This document shows positions 8,589 to 16,656 of a DNA stretch of 64,000 nt, piece by piece. The stretch covers positions 62,001 through 126,000 of the forward strand of contig JAPDDQ010000013.1 in the NCBI GenBank assembly GCA_027587225.1. The letters run 5' to 3'. The notes under the pieces were generated by a model, which saw only the letters and a program-made list of their open reading frames with translations, made no database searches and had not been told where the DNA came from. The position numbers and the translations under genes were made by a program. This DNA comes from Solirubrobacter taibaiensis (GTDB taxonomy: Bacteria > Actinomycetota > Thermoleophilia > Solirubrobacterales > Solirubrobacteraceae). Positions within the stretch are counted from its first letter, which is position 1, and the number at the start of each line of letters is the position of its first letter.

Positions 8589-9862
8589 CGCGCTCTCCTG
8601 GACTTGACGGGGTCGGGCGTGAGGCCTTCGCCGGGCTTACCGCGCTGCACGGTGCCGTCTTTGAGCGTGACCTCGAGGCGCAGGTCCGCGATCTTCGTCG
8701 TCGGCGCCAGCACCGCGGCGAACGCGCCATCCTCGGACACCGCGACGGGGCGCGGCGCGCCGGCGCCGCGCAGCACCACCGAGCGCACCGCGTCGTTGGT
8801 GCGCGCGACGCCCCACACGACGGTCCGGTCCGGCGCGCCGCGCCAGCTCCAGCGGTCGAAGCCGGGGACGCCTCGCTCCCCGGTCCGCAGGAGCCGCGCG
8901 TCGGCGACCCAGGTCCGCTCGGATGTGCGAAGGCCGAGGCAGACCGTCGGGCTCTGCACCCGTTCTTGGCCGCCCAGTCGCGCCTCGTGGACGAGCGCGC
9001 ACCGCCAGCGGGTGCCCATCGCGTACCGCGTGACCTTCCACGCCTGGGCGCCCTCGGGGTCGGGGATCGTCGGGCGGGCGGCGCTGAATTTGTGGCGTTC
9101 GCCGCGGCCGTCCGCGAACGTGAGCCGCAGCGACACCGTGTGGTCCTCGGGGTACCCGCGCAGGACGGCGACGTAGGTCCCACCCGCGCCGAGCTCCAGG
9201 GTGCGGTCGCCGGTCGCGGTGAGCAGCGTGGCGGTGCGCAGCGTGTCGCCCGCGACGCCGTACACGACCGAGCGCACGTCGCGCCGCGCGTCGGCGGCCA
9301 TCACCCGTACGCCGGTCAGCGTCCCGCCCTGGCCGCACGCGTCGGAGAGCTCGCCGGGCAGCCGCCGGAACACGCCGTCGAGCCCGGTGAGCCCGAACAC
9401 GTTGTCCCGCACCTGGCCGACCGTCGTGCACGTGAAGCCGGTCTTCGAGCGCGCCACCCGGAGCGTCCACGGCAGCTCGCCCTTGTCCGGCCCGGCGCCG
9501 CGCAGCTCGCTGACCACCGCGGTGCCCGCGAGCGGCGTCTGCTCGTCCGGCACGGTCGCCGGGTCCGGCGGCTGCACGACCGTCTCGCGCAGCACGACCG
9601 CGGTCGCCGCCCCGCTCGTGGCCGCGACGGGGACCATCACCGCGAACGCGACCGCGACCGACCGCCAGCGCCGCCGGCGCGGCTTGCGCGCCCGGGCGAC
9701 GAGCCGCTCGCCGAACGCCTCGATCGACGGCAGCTCGTCCCGCCGCGCCGCTGCGACCAGCGCGACGCCGAACGCGGCGATCGCGGGGAGCTCGCCGCCA
9801 CCGCGCGCCGCATCGCCGCCGCGCGCCGCATCGCCGCCGCGCGCCTCGTGACGCCCGCTCAT
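8585..9862 (-). CDS. Membrane protein with duplicated N-terminal motif, candidate ECF anti-sigma factor
   Basis: 425 residues from the ATG at 9862, which overlaps the ECF sigma stop by 4 bp. The first 75 residues are cytoplasmic in character and hold two copies of one motif, ELPAIAAFGVALVAAAR and ELPSIEAFGERLVARAR, preceded by a GGDAARGGDAARGG tandem repeat. A basic stretch (KPRRRRWR) and one membrane segment (about 76-100) follow. The outer region carries two related Cys-containing repeats (about 150-250 and 270-370; TCTTVGQVRDNVFGLTGLDG in the first). Topology and operon position fit an anti-sigma factor, but no zinc-binding anti-sigma motif is present. The family is not recognised. Confidence 0.7.
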   Translation of the reverse strand: MSGRHEARGGDAARGGDAARGGGELPAIAAFGVALVAAARRDELPSIEAFGERLVARARKPRRRRWRSVAVAFAVMVPVAATSGAATAVVLRETVVQPPDPATVPDEQTPLAGTAVVSELRGAGPDKGELPWTLRVARSKTGFTCTTVGQVRDNVFGLTGLDGVFRRLPGELSDACGQGGTLTGVRVMAADARRDVRSVVYGVAGDTLRTATLLTATGDRTLELGAGGTYVAVLRGYPEDHTVSLRLTFADGRGERHKFSAARPTIPDPEGAQAWKVTRYAMGTRWRCALVHEARLGGQERVQSPTVCLGLRTSERTWVADARLLRTGERGVPGFDRWSWRGAPDRTVVWGVARTNDAVRSVVLRGAGAPRPVAVSEDGAFAAVLAPTTKIADLRLEVTLKDGTVQRGKPGEGLTPDPVKSRRAR

Positions 9863-10392
9863 GCCGCGTTCCTCGCGCCCTCGAGCTCCGCGGCGAGGCC
9901 GCGCAGCGCACGCGACACCCGCGCGCGGGCCGCCGGCTCGGCGATCCCCAGCGCCGCGGCGACCTCCGGGTACGGGCGCTCCTGCAACACGCGCAGGCGC
10001 AGCGCGTCGCGCGCCTCCGCCGGCAGTTCCGCGAGCAGCGACGCCACTCGTGCGCGCAGCTCGTCCAGGCCCGCGAGCTCCTCCACCCGCTCGTACTCGA
10101 CGTCGCTGAGCACCGGCGGCTCCAGCCCGAGCTTGCCCAGCATCCGCCGCTCGACGGCCGCGCGGCGGTACCAGTTCGAGAGCTGGTGGCGGGCGATCCC
10201 GTACAGCCACGCGGCGGCCGCCTCGTCGCCCGACCCGCGGAACGCGCGGCGGTCCGCGACGGCGGACGCGAACGTCTCGGCCATCAGCTCGCTCGCCACC
10301 TGGGGATCGAACGTGCGGCGCGCGAAGTAGGACACGAGCCCGCGGGCGTGCGCGGCGTACAACCGCGCGATGTCGTCGGCGTTCAAGGCCAT
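9859..10392 (-). CDS. ECF-type RNA polymerase sigma factor
   Basis: 177 residues. Region 2 (about 10-85) shows LYAAHARGLVSYFARRTFD, ELMAETFASAVADRRAFRG and AAAAWLYGIARHQLSNWYRR. Region 4 (about 110-170) shows LAELPAEARDALRLRVLQE, then PYPEVAAALGIAEPAARARVSRAL, a helix-turn-helix. There is no region 3, as expected for extracytoplasmic function sigma factors. It is the first gene of a three-gene operon with 4-bp overlaps (ATGA) to two envelope proteins, the usual context for a sigma factor held by a membrane partner. It is divergent from the Nudix gene with 38 bp between starts. Confidence 0.9.
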   Translation of the reverse strand: MALNADDIARLYAAHARGLVSYFARRTFDPQVASELMAETFASAVADRRAFRGSGDEAAAAWLYGIARHQLSNWYRRAAVERRMLGKLGLEPPVLSDVEYERVEELAGLDELRARVASLLAELPAEARDALRLRVLQERPYPEVAAALGIAEPAARARVSRALRGLAAELEGARNAA

Positions 10393-10430
10393 CGCTTGCT
10401 TAGGGACGCGAGCCGCCAGACTTGTGACGC

Positions 10431-10886
10431 ATGGCCAAGCGCTCCGCCGGGATCCTGCTGTTTCGCCGCGAGCCGCTCGAGGTGCTGCTCGTGCATCCGG
10501 GCGGTCCGTTCTGGGCCAAGAAGGACCTCGGCGCGTGGTCGATCCCGAAGGGCGAGCACGAGGAGGGCGAGGACGCGATGGCGTGCGCGATCCGCGAGTT
10601 CGGTGAGGAGACCGGCTCGGAGCCGAACCCGGGCGAGCTGATCGACCTCGGCACGATCAAGCAGAAGGCGGGCAAGGTCGTGCAGGCCTGGGCGCTCGAG
10701 GGCGATCTGGACGCGAGCGCGGTCACGTCCAACACTTTTTCGATGCAATGGCCGCCGCGCAGCGGCCAGTTCCAGGACTTCCCGGAAGTGGACCGCGCTG
10801 AGTGGTTTTCCCTGGACGTTGCGGCCGAGCGCATCAACCCCGCGCAGGCCATGTTTCTCGACCGACTGCGTAATCGGTTCGGTTGA
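10431..10886 (+). CDS. Nudix hydrolase
   Basis: 151 residues. The Nudix box is complete at about residues 43-65: GEHEEGEDAMACAIREFGEE followed by TG, giving Gx5Ex7REUXEExGU with the metal-binding glutamates. It is preceded by LGAWSIPKG, the usual strand and turn. Nudix enzymes cleave nucleoside diphosphates linked to another group. The FWAKKD and FPEVDRAEWFSLDVAAERI elements resemble the small stand-alone MutT/AP4A-type members, but the substrate cannot be assigned. It is divergent from the ECF sigma gene and lies upstream of the RsbW-like gene. Confidence 0.88.
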   Translation: MAKRSAGILLFRREPLEVLLVHPGGPFWAKKDLGAWSIPKGEHEEGEDAMACAIREFGEETGSEPNPGELIDLGTIKQKAGKVVQAWALEGDLDASAVTSNTFSMQWPPRSGQFQDFPEVDRAEWFSLDVAAERINPAQAMFLDRLRNRFG

Positions 10887-10899
10887 TGACTTGACAGCA

Positions 10900-10925
10900 G
10901 GTGTAAAGCCGTCAGGGGCGGGAAT
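10900..10925 (+). promoter_or_regulatory. Candidate sigma-B/F-type promoter
   Basis: GGTGT (10900-10904), 15 bp spacer, GGGAAT (10920-10925). The known SigB/SigF-type consensus in actinobacteria is approximately GTTT-N14-16-GGGTAT. The -10 ends 10 nt before the ATG at 10936, so the transcript could be leaderless. The second RsbW-like gene has the same spacing from a similar element. A TTGACA at 10891-10896 has no matching -10. Confidence 0.45.
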
Positions 10926-10935
10926 ACCCCTTCGC

Positions 10936-11406
10936 ATGAGCATGGTTGTGGAGGCCACCTTGCTCGACGTAGACCTGCCGGCGGAGCCCCGAAGCGCGTC
11001 AAAAGCGCGCCGAGCGGTGCTGGACGCACTCAGCGGGATCGCCGTCGACAAGGATGCGGTCGGAATTGTTGTGTCGGAGGCGGTCACCAACGCCGTCATC
11101 CACGCGTATCGCGATCAGACGACCGTCGGGCGCGTGCACGTCTCGGCGAGCCTGGACGATCACGGCGTCGAGGTCGCGGTGGACGACGACGGCTTGGGCA
11201 TGCGCCCGCGTGACGACAGCCCCGGCGTGGGCCTCGGCCTCCCGCTGATGGGTGATCTGGCCGACCGTGTGGACATCTCCAACCGCGGTCCGGGCACCCG
11301 GATCGCCGCCTTCTTCTCCCTGATGGGCCCCGCGGGCCCGCACGGCCGCTCGCTGGCGCGCCACGTATCAGGACGCGCCGAGCGGCGACTCGCGCACCTC
11401 GTCTAA
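10936..11406 (+). CDS. RsbW-like anti-sigma factor serine kinase (HATPase_c_2)
   Basis: 156 residues from the ATG at 10936; the frame is open further upstream, but the ATPase fold starts here. The GHKL ATPase motifs are present: SEAVTNAVIHAYRD (N box), VAVDDDGLGMRP (G1-like, Asp-Gly) and GVGLGLPLMGDLADRVDI (G2 lid), then GPGTRIAAFFSL. Such proteins bind and inhibit a SigB/SigF-type sigma factor and phosphorylate a STAS antagonist. It lies 50 bp after the Nudix gene and has its own sigma-B-like promoter candidate. Its likely partners in this window are the sigma factor at 256-1002 and the STAS protein at 25946-26224; that pairing is inferred. Confidence 0.82.
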   Translation: MSMVVEATLLDVDLPAEPRSASKARRAVLDALSGIAVDKDAVGIVVSEAVTNAVIHAYRDQTTVGRVHVSASLDDHGVEVAVDDDGLGMRPRDDSPGVGLGLPLMGDLADRVDISNRGPGTRIAAFFSLMGPAGPHGRSLARHVSGRAERRLAHLV

Positions 11407-12765
11407 CTAGCTCAGCGCCGGCGCCTGAGCCGGGAGCGCTGAGAGCGCCGCCTGCAGATCCTCCTCCGAGAACTCGGGATCCTCGAGCGTCCCGCCGAGA
11501 TAGGCGTCGTAGGCGGCGAGGTCGAAGTGGCCGTGGCCGCTGAGCCCGAACAGGATGGTGCGTTCGTCGCCCGCCTCCTTGGCCGCCAGCGCCTCAACGA
11601 TCGCCCCGCGAATCGCGTGCGCGGACTCCGGCGCGGGAATGATGCCCTCGGTGCGGGAGAACTGCACCGCGGCCTCGAAGGTCTCGTTCTGGCGGTAGGC
11701 GCGCGCCTCGACGACACCCGCCTTCACGAGCCCGCTGATCATCGGCGCGGCGCCGTGGTAGCGCAGGCCTCCGGCGTGCAGCGGCGGCGGGACGAAGTCG
11801 TGGCCCAGCGTGTGCATCGGCATCAGCGGGGTCAGGCCGACGGTGTCGCCGAAGTCGTACGCGTAGACACCGCGCGTGAGCGTCGGGCACGCGGCCGGCT
11901 CGGCGGCGACGTAGCGGATCTTGTTCTCGCCGCGCAACGTCCCGCGGACGAACGGGAAGACCAGCCCGGCGAAGTTGGAGCCGCCGCCGACGCAGCCGAC
12001 GATCACGTCCGGGTAGGCATCCGCGAGCTCGAGCTGCTTGATCGCCTCCTGCCCGATCACGGTCTGGTGCAGGAGCACGTGGTTGAGCACGGAGCCGAGC
12101 GCGTAGTTGGTGTCCTCGCGCTGCGCCGCGACCTCCACGGCCTCGGAGATCGCGATCCCGAGCGAGCCCGTGGGGTTGCCGGCCTGCGCGCGGCCGGACT
12201 CGGTGCGATCCGACGGCGAGCGGTGCACGGTCGCGCCCCAGGTCTGCATCATCGAGCGCCGGTAGGGCTTCTGGTCGTAGCTGGAGCCGACCATGTAGAC
12301 CTCGCACTCGAGCCCGAAGAGCGAGCACGCGAACGCCAGTGAAGAGCCCCACTGGCCCGCGCCGGTCTCGGTGACGAGGTTCGTGATCCCGGCCTGCGCG
12401 TTCTCGTAGGCCTGCGGTACGGCCGAGTTCGGCTTGTGCGAGCCCGCCGGCGAGACGCCTTCGTACTTGTAGAAGATCTTCGCGGGCGTGCCGAGCGCCT
12501 GCTCGAGCCGACGCGCGCGGTACAGCGGCGTCGGGCGCCACAGCCGGTACGCGTCGCGCACGGCGTCCGGGATCGCGATCTCCGGGTCGCCGCTCACTTC
12601 TTGCAAGATCAGGGCCATCGGGAACAGCGGCGCCAGATCCTCCGGACCGGCGGGCTGGCCGGTGCCCGGGTGCAGCGGCGGCAGTGGCTCACCCGGCAGG
12701 TCGGGGAGCAGGTTGACCCAGTGGGTCGGAATGGCGTCTTCGCCCAACACGAATTTCGTGTTCAT
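11407..12765 (-). CDS. TrpB2-type tryptophan synthase beta chain-like PLP enzyme
   Basis: 452 residues, longer than classical TrpB (about 400) and matching the TrpB2 subgroup. The PLP lysine is K111 in AGSHKPNSA, in place of the HKxN of TrpB1. [13 protein letters not shown] is the phosphate-binding glycine loop, and TETGAGQWG and [13 protein letters not shown] are also typical. TrpB2 enzymes condense indole, or a related acceptor, with serine and are often found without trpA, as here. The gene directly abuts the convergent RsbW-like gene, with the two stops adjacent. It is transcribed away from the 450-bp structured intergenic region. Confidence 0.88.
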   Translation of the reverse strand: MNTKFVLGEDAIPTHWVNLLPDLPGEPLPPLHPGTGQPAGPEDLAPLFPMALILQEVSGDPEIAIPDAVRDAYRLWRPTPLYRARRLEQALGTPAKIFYKYEGVSPAGSHKPNSAVPQAYENAQAGITNLVTETGAGQWGSSLAFACSLFGLECEVYMVGSSYDQKPYRRSMMQTWGATVHRSPSDRTESGRAQAGNPTGSLGIAISEAVEVAAQREDTNYALGSVLNHVLLHQTVIGQEAIKQLELADAYPDVIVGCVGGGSNFAGLVFPFVRGTLRGENKIRYVAAEPAACPTLTRGVYAYDFGDTVGLTPLMPMHTLGHDFVPPPLHAGGLRYHGAAPMISGLVKAGVVEARAYRQNETFEAAVQFSRTEGIIPAPESAHAIRGAIVEALAAKEAGDERTILFGLSGHGHFDLAAYDAYLGGTLEDPEFSEEDLQAALSALPAQAPALS

Positions 12766-12865
12766 GCGCGGACCATAAGGGTTTCGCCTGCCAGCCGAGC
12801 GAGGCTCCGCGGGCCATCGCAGTGTGGCGGGATCGGCGGCCTCGCCCGACTTCGGCGACGTTACA

Positions 12866-13190
12866 AAGGAGGGGTGGGCCGCCGCGTTGGTCAGACGCGA
12901 CGGCCCTGATGCTTCAACGGCGGCGAGGGTCGGAGGGGGACATCCCCGGTGCCGGAGCTTGGAGGAACTGGAAGCAATCCTGGCGGTGGAACCTTGGCGC
13001 CACCTTGCCCGGACCTTGAGAACTCATAAGTTCGGAGCTTTAAAGGGAACGAGCCGCCGCGCTGGTCAGGCGCGACGGCTCAAAGTTGCGGGCCGGCCGG
13101 CGAACGTCGGAGGGGGAAAAGGGCGCCCTGGGGCCGGTGCGAGGAGAGAAAGCGGCCCGTCCGTGGGCCTTGTGATGAGTCCTTAGGGAA
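12866..13190 (+). ncRNA. Tandem pair of structured RNA-like elements (unrecognised)
   Basis: The 450-bp gap between trpB2 and the DUF4097 gene holds two copies of one design about 175 bp apart. Copy A has a hairpin at 12876-12906 and copy B at 13051-13081. Each has a 6-bp outer stem, an identical C-A mismatch, a 5-bp inner stem and the same 7-nt loop TGGTCAG. Two stem positions differ by compensatory change: G-C to A-T in the outer stem and T-A to C-G in the inner stem. Both hairpins are followed 22-24 nt later by GTCGGAGGGGGA, then further GC-rich pairing and a CCTTG. Purine-rich unpaired stretches suggest the plus strand. It may be a tandem riboswitch or other cis-regulatory RNA of the downstream operon. 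I do not recognise a named class. Confidence 0.5.
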
Positions 13191-13207
13191 CGAACTGCAT
13201 GATTTCA

Positions 13208-13222
13208 TCCCCCGAATGGGGG
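13208..13222. repeat. Small hairpin overlapping first possible ATG
   Basis: CCCCC-GAAT-GGGGG is a perfect 5-bp stem with the first in-frame ATG (13216) inside it. It could hide that ATG or simply reflect that translation starts further downstream at GTG 13252 or 13291. Confidence 0.3.
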
Positions 13223-13290
13223 AGGGCTACGGCTTCCATGCCAGAGATGGTGTGGACAGCCACACCCTCATCACCTCTACGGTTACGCAA

Positions 13291-14055
13291 GTGAGCATCA
13301 CGGAGGATGCGCCGGTCCAGGCGCCGCAGTCAGGCAGCACCTCTGGGCCAGCTCCCGTGGCCTGGTGGTGGCTGGTCGCCGCCTCCGCACTGGTGCTCGT
13401 GATCGTGGCCGCCGTGCTCGTGATCTGGTCGATCCGCTCGCACGAGCAGCGCACCACGCCCTATCGCATCCTCGGCGACGTCACCGGCCTGCGCCTCGAC
13501 GTGGGCGACGCCGACGTCGAGATCGACGGCGGCGCCACCGCGATCGAGATGACCCGCATCGAGGAGTTCTCGTTCGGACGCCCGTCCACGGGGGAGCCGC
13601 GTGTGGAGAACGGCACCGTGAGCGTCGTCTCGCGCTGCCCGGAGCAGGTCATCGGCTCCTGCCGCGTGAGCTACCGCCTGACCGTGCCCGACAACGTGCC
13701 GATCGTGATCGAGACCTCCAGCGGCACCGTGGACCTCGCGGGCGTGCGCGCCTCGGTGCAGATCACCACGGGCTCGGGCGGGATCCGGGCCACCGGCTTC
13801 TGCGGCTTCTCGTTGCGCGCGGTCTCTGACAGCGGCGACGTCTCGACCACGTCGGAATGCTCGGCGGACCGCCTGGAGCTGCGCTCGCGCACGGGCGACG
13901 TCCGCGCCGTCGTTCCCGCCGCGCGCTACACCATCGACGCGCAGAGCGACACGGGCGAGGTCCGCACGCGCGGGCTCGTGCCCAGCGAGGACGCGCCGTT
14001 CCAGATCCAGGCCTTGTCCACGAGAGGCGACGTCACCGTTGCGGCGGCCGCCTGA
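13291..14055 (+). CDS. Membrane-anchored DUF4097-type adhesin-like protein
   Basis: 254 residues from GTG 13291 (MSITEDAPV). In-frame starts at ATG 13216 and GTG 13252 would add up to 25 residues, and no Shine-Dalgarno decides between them. A single membrane segment follows at about 23-50 (WWWLVAASALVLVIVAAVLV). The outer part is a right-handed beta-helix-like DUF4097 domain with repeated GDV/SGTVDL/SGDVSTTS/TGDVRAVV/TGEVRTRG turns. The function of this family is not established; it is common beside sensor genes in Gram-positive bacteria. It overlaps the vicinity of the kinase start (stop 14055, kinase TTG 14057) and is probably the first gene of a three-gene operon. Confidence 0.72.
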   Translation: MSITEDAPVQAPQSGSTSGPAPVAWWWLVAASALVLVIVAAVLVIWSIRSHEQRTTPYRILGDVTGLRLDVGDADVEIDGGATAIEMTRIEEFSFGRPSTGEPRVENGTVSVVSRCPEQVIGSCRVSYRLTVPDNVPIVIETSSGTVDLAGVRASVQITTGSGGIRATGFCGFSLRAVSDSGDVSTTSECSADRLELRSRTGDVRAVVPAARYTIDAQSDTGEVRTRGLVPSEDAPFQIQALSTRGDVTVAAAA

Positions 14056-14056
14056 G

Positions 14057-15637
14057 TTGACCGCCGCGATCGACCTGTCGCCCCACCTGCGCGCCGCACG
14101 GCGGACGTTGCTGTACCTGGTCGTCGGCCTCGGCCAGGGGCTCACGTACCTGCTCGTGATCGGCGGTGGGCTCGCGTTCGGCGTCCTGCTCGCGCCGCTG
14201 TGGATCGGGCTGCCGCTGCTCGTGGGCACGGCGCGCCTCACGTGGCGGCTCGCGGAGGGGGAGCGCCGCCAGGCGAACCGGCTGCTCGCCTCGCACATCC
14301 CGCCCGTGCCTCCGCCGCCGCCCGGGCGCGGCGTGCGCGAGCAGCTCGGCAACCGCACGTACTGGCGGATCGCGGCCATGCTCCTCCTCAAGCTCCCGAC
14401 GGTGCTGCTCGGGCTGGTCGTCGGGCTCGCGCCGGTGCTGCTGGCGATCGTGCTCGCCGGGCTCGGCGTCAGCGGGCTCGCGGGCGACGACACGCGGCTC
14501 GTCGGGCCGTGGGAGCTCGGGCCGTTCGTCGGGATCGCGCTGTGCCTGCTGGCGTTGCCGGCGACGATCGTGTCGATCGCGCTGCTGGAGGCGATCGGGA
14601 ACGCGATGTGCGCGGTCGCGCGGCGGCTGCTCGCCACGCGCGCCGTCGAGAGTGGTCCCGTGCGCGAGATGCTGGCCGAGCGGCTCGGGGATCGCTCCCT
14701 GAACATCGCCTACTGGCTGCCCGAGCGCGAGATCTTCGTCGACGACGCGGGGCGCAAGGTGGAGCTGCCGGACCCCGGCTCCGGGCGCGCGTGGACCGCG
14801 GTGGAGCACGAGGGCGTGCGCGTGGCGGCGATCGTCCACGACGCGGAGCTCGACGCGACGCCGGAGCTCGTCACCGCGGCCGCTTCCGCCGCGGCGCTCG
14901 CGATCGACAACGAACGCCTGAAGGCCGAGCTGCGCGCGCGGGTGGAGGAGCTGCGGGTGTCGCGGCTGCGGATCGTCGAGGCAGCGGACGACGCGCGCCG
15001 GCGGATCGAGCGCGACCTGCACGACGGGGCCCAGCAGCAGCTGGTGTCCTTGGCGCTGGACCTGCGGATGCTCAAGGCGCGGCTGGGTGACAGCGGGCTG
15101 TCCGGCACCGTCGACGAGATCGGCGAGAAGCTCGCGGTCGCGTTGGCCGAGCTGCGGGAGTTCGCGCGCGGCATCCATCCCGCGTTCCTGTCCGAGCGCG
15201 GCGTCCAGGCCGCGGTGGAGGCGCTGGTGGCGCGGGCGCCGCTGGATGTACAGGCCAGCATCGAGCTCCCCGAACGCCTGCCCGCCCCGGTCGAGGCCGC
15301 CGCGTACTTCGTCGTCGCGGAAGGCCTGACGAACGTCATCCGCTACGCCGACACGCGCAACGCGACCGTGCGCGTGTTCGAGGAGGGCGGCGAGGTCGTG
15401 GTCGTCGTCACCGACGACGGCAAGGGCGGCGCGACCATCGCGGGCGGCACCGGGCTGCGCGGGTTGATCGACCGCCTGCAGGTGCTCGACGGACGGCTCA
15501 AGGTCGTGTCGCCCGTCGGCGAGGGCACGCGGCTGGAGGCGCACATCCCGATCGAGGCGGGGTCGCTGGTGGCCGAGGCGTCCGAGATCCGCGCGTGGCC
15601 CGTGCACCCGCTGCCCCCGATCGAGCCCCAGCCATGA
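14057..15637 (+). CDS. Membrane sensor histidine kinase (putative sensor domain + HisKA_3)
   Basis: 526 residues from TTG 14057; TTG 14039 is the alternative. The N-terminal half (about 15-190) holds four hydrophobic segments in two pairs, with LLYLVVGLGQGLTYLLVI and LLLKLPTVLLGLVVGLAPVL, the pattern of the actinobacterial sensor domain PF13796. A GAF-like linker follows (about 225-300). The phosphoacceptor helix is RRRIERDLHDGAQQQLVSLA with its His, and the ATPase has AEGLTNVIRYADTRNATV, VVVTDDGKGGA and GTGLRGLIDRLQVLDG. The stop overlaps the start of a lipoprotein by 4 bp. Unusually, no response regulator gene is adjacent. Confidence 0.88.
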   Translation: MTAAIDLSPHLRAARRTLLYLVVGLGQGLTYLLVIGGGLAFGVLLAPLWIGLPLLVGTARLTWRLAEGERRQANRLLASHIPPVPPPPPGRGVREQLGNRTYWRIAAMLLLKLPTVLLGLVVGLAPVLLAIVLAGLGVSGLAGDDTRLVGPWELGPFVGIALCLLALPATIVSIALLEAIGNAMCAVARRLLATRAVESGPVREMLAERLGDRSLNIAYWLPEREIFVDDAGRKVELPDPGSGRAWTAVEHEGVRVAAIVHDAELDATPELVTAAASAAALAIDNERLKAELRARVEELRVSRLRIVEAADDARRRIERDLHDGAQQQLVSLALDLRMLKARLGDSGLSGTVDEIGEKLAVALAELREFARGIHPAFLSERGVQAAVEALVARAPLDVQASIELPERLPAPVEAAAYFVVAEGLTNVIRYADTRNATVRVFEEGGEVVVVVTDDGKGGATIAGGTGLRGLIDRLQVLDGRLKVVSPVGEGTRLEAHIPIEAGSLVAEASEIRAWPVHPLPPIEPQP

Positions 15638-16656
15638 AGCGCCTCCTGTTGCTCTGCCTCCTGCTCCTGCTGGCCGGCTGCGGCCAGGAGACGACCGTGC
15701 CCGCGCGCGAGATCGTCGTGCAGAGCGAGGACGCGGCGCCCCGCGAGCCCGAGCAGCAGGCCCGCGGCCTGCGCCTGGCGAGCTCGCGGATCGTGTTCGT
15801 CACCCACGGCCAGGCCTCCGACCAGTTCTGGACGGTGGTCCGGCGCGGCTCTCGCGAAGCCGGGCGCCAGACCGGAGCGGCGGTGTCCTACCGGGCGCCG
15901 GACTCGTTCTCGATCGCGCGCATGCGCCAGCTCATCGACCAGGCCGTCCTCGATCACCCGGACGGGCTGGTGGTCTCCGTCCCCGACGTGGAAGCGCTCG
16001 GCCCGTCGATCAAGCGCGCCGTCGAGGAAGGCATCCCGACGATCACGATCAACAGCGGCGCGGACGCGTTCAAGTCACTCGGCGTGCTCGCCCACATCGG
16101 GCAGCCCGAGTACAAGGCCGGTGTCGAGGCCGGGGAGCGATTGGGCCAAGCCGGCGTCAAGCGCGCGTTGTGCGTGAACCAGGAGACGGGCAACGGTGGG
16201 CTCAACGAGCGCTGCCGCGGGCTGCAGACCGGGCTCCGGCGCTCCGGTGGGACGATCCGCGAGGTCTCTGTGCCGCTGCAGGACCCGGCGGCCGCGCAGC
16301 GCCGCCTGTCGGAGGCGATCACCGAGAACTCGGTCGACGGCATCGTCACGCTCGGTCCGGGCGCCGCACAGCCGGCGATCCGGGCCGTGAGCGCCGCCGG
16401 CGCGCGGGCGCGCATCACGCTCGCGACCTTCGACCTCAGCCAGGAAGTGCTCGAGGCGGTCCGCGACGGCGAGATCCTGTTCGCGGTCGACCAGCAGCCG
16501 TACCTGCAGGGCTACCTGCCGGTGATCCTGCTGTCCGAGCAGGCCCGCCACCAGATCTTCCCGGGCAAGGGCTCGCTGATCCCGACCGGCCCGCAGTTCG
16601 TCACGAAGGAGAACGCGGAGGACGTGATCCGGCTCAGCGCCGAGGGGATCCGCTGA
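15634..16656 (+). CDS. Sugar-type periplasmic-binding lipoprotein
   Basis: 340 residues. The N-terminus is a type II signal peptide ending LLLLLAGC with Cys16 as lipidation site. The rest is a type I periplasmic-binding fold of the RbsB/peripla_BP_4 kind: IVFVTHGQASDQFWTVVRRG, DGLVVSVPDVEALGPSIKRA, GIPTITINSGADAF, then ATFDLSQEVLEAVRDGEI and FAVDQQPYLQGYLPVILL. Such proteins bind sugars or small ligands outside the membrane. No permease or ATPase is nearby. The start codon overlaps the histidine kinase stop (ATGA), so it may act as a ligand-binding partner of the kinase rather than in transport; that role is inferred. Confidence 0.85.
   Translation: MKRLLLLCLLLLLAGCGQETTVPAREIVVQSEDAAPREPEQQARGLRLASSRIVFVTHGQASDQFWTVVRRGSREAGRQTGAAVSYRAPDSFSIARMRQLIDQAVLDHPDGLVVSVPDVEALGPSIKRAVEEGIPTITINSGADAFKSLGVLAHIGQPEYKAGVEAGERLGQAGVKRALCVNQETGNGGLNERCRGLQTGLRRSGGTIREVSVPLQDPAAAQRRLSEAITENSVDGIVTLGPGAAQPAIRAVSAAGARARITLATFDLSQEVLEAVRDGEILFAVDQQPYLQGYLPVILLSEQARHQIFPGKGSLIPTGPQFVTKENAEDVIRLSAEGIR

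Noticed and set aside
12824-13186. Small plus-strand open frame across the trpB2-DUF4097 gap
   Set aside because: It crosses both covarying hairpins, has no ribosome site and no domain. The paired compensatory changes fit RNA structure better than coding.
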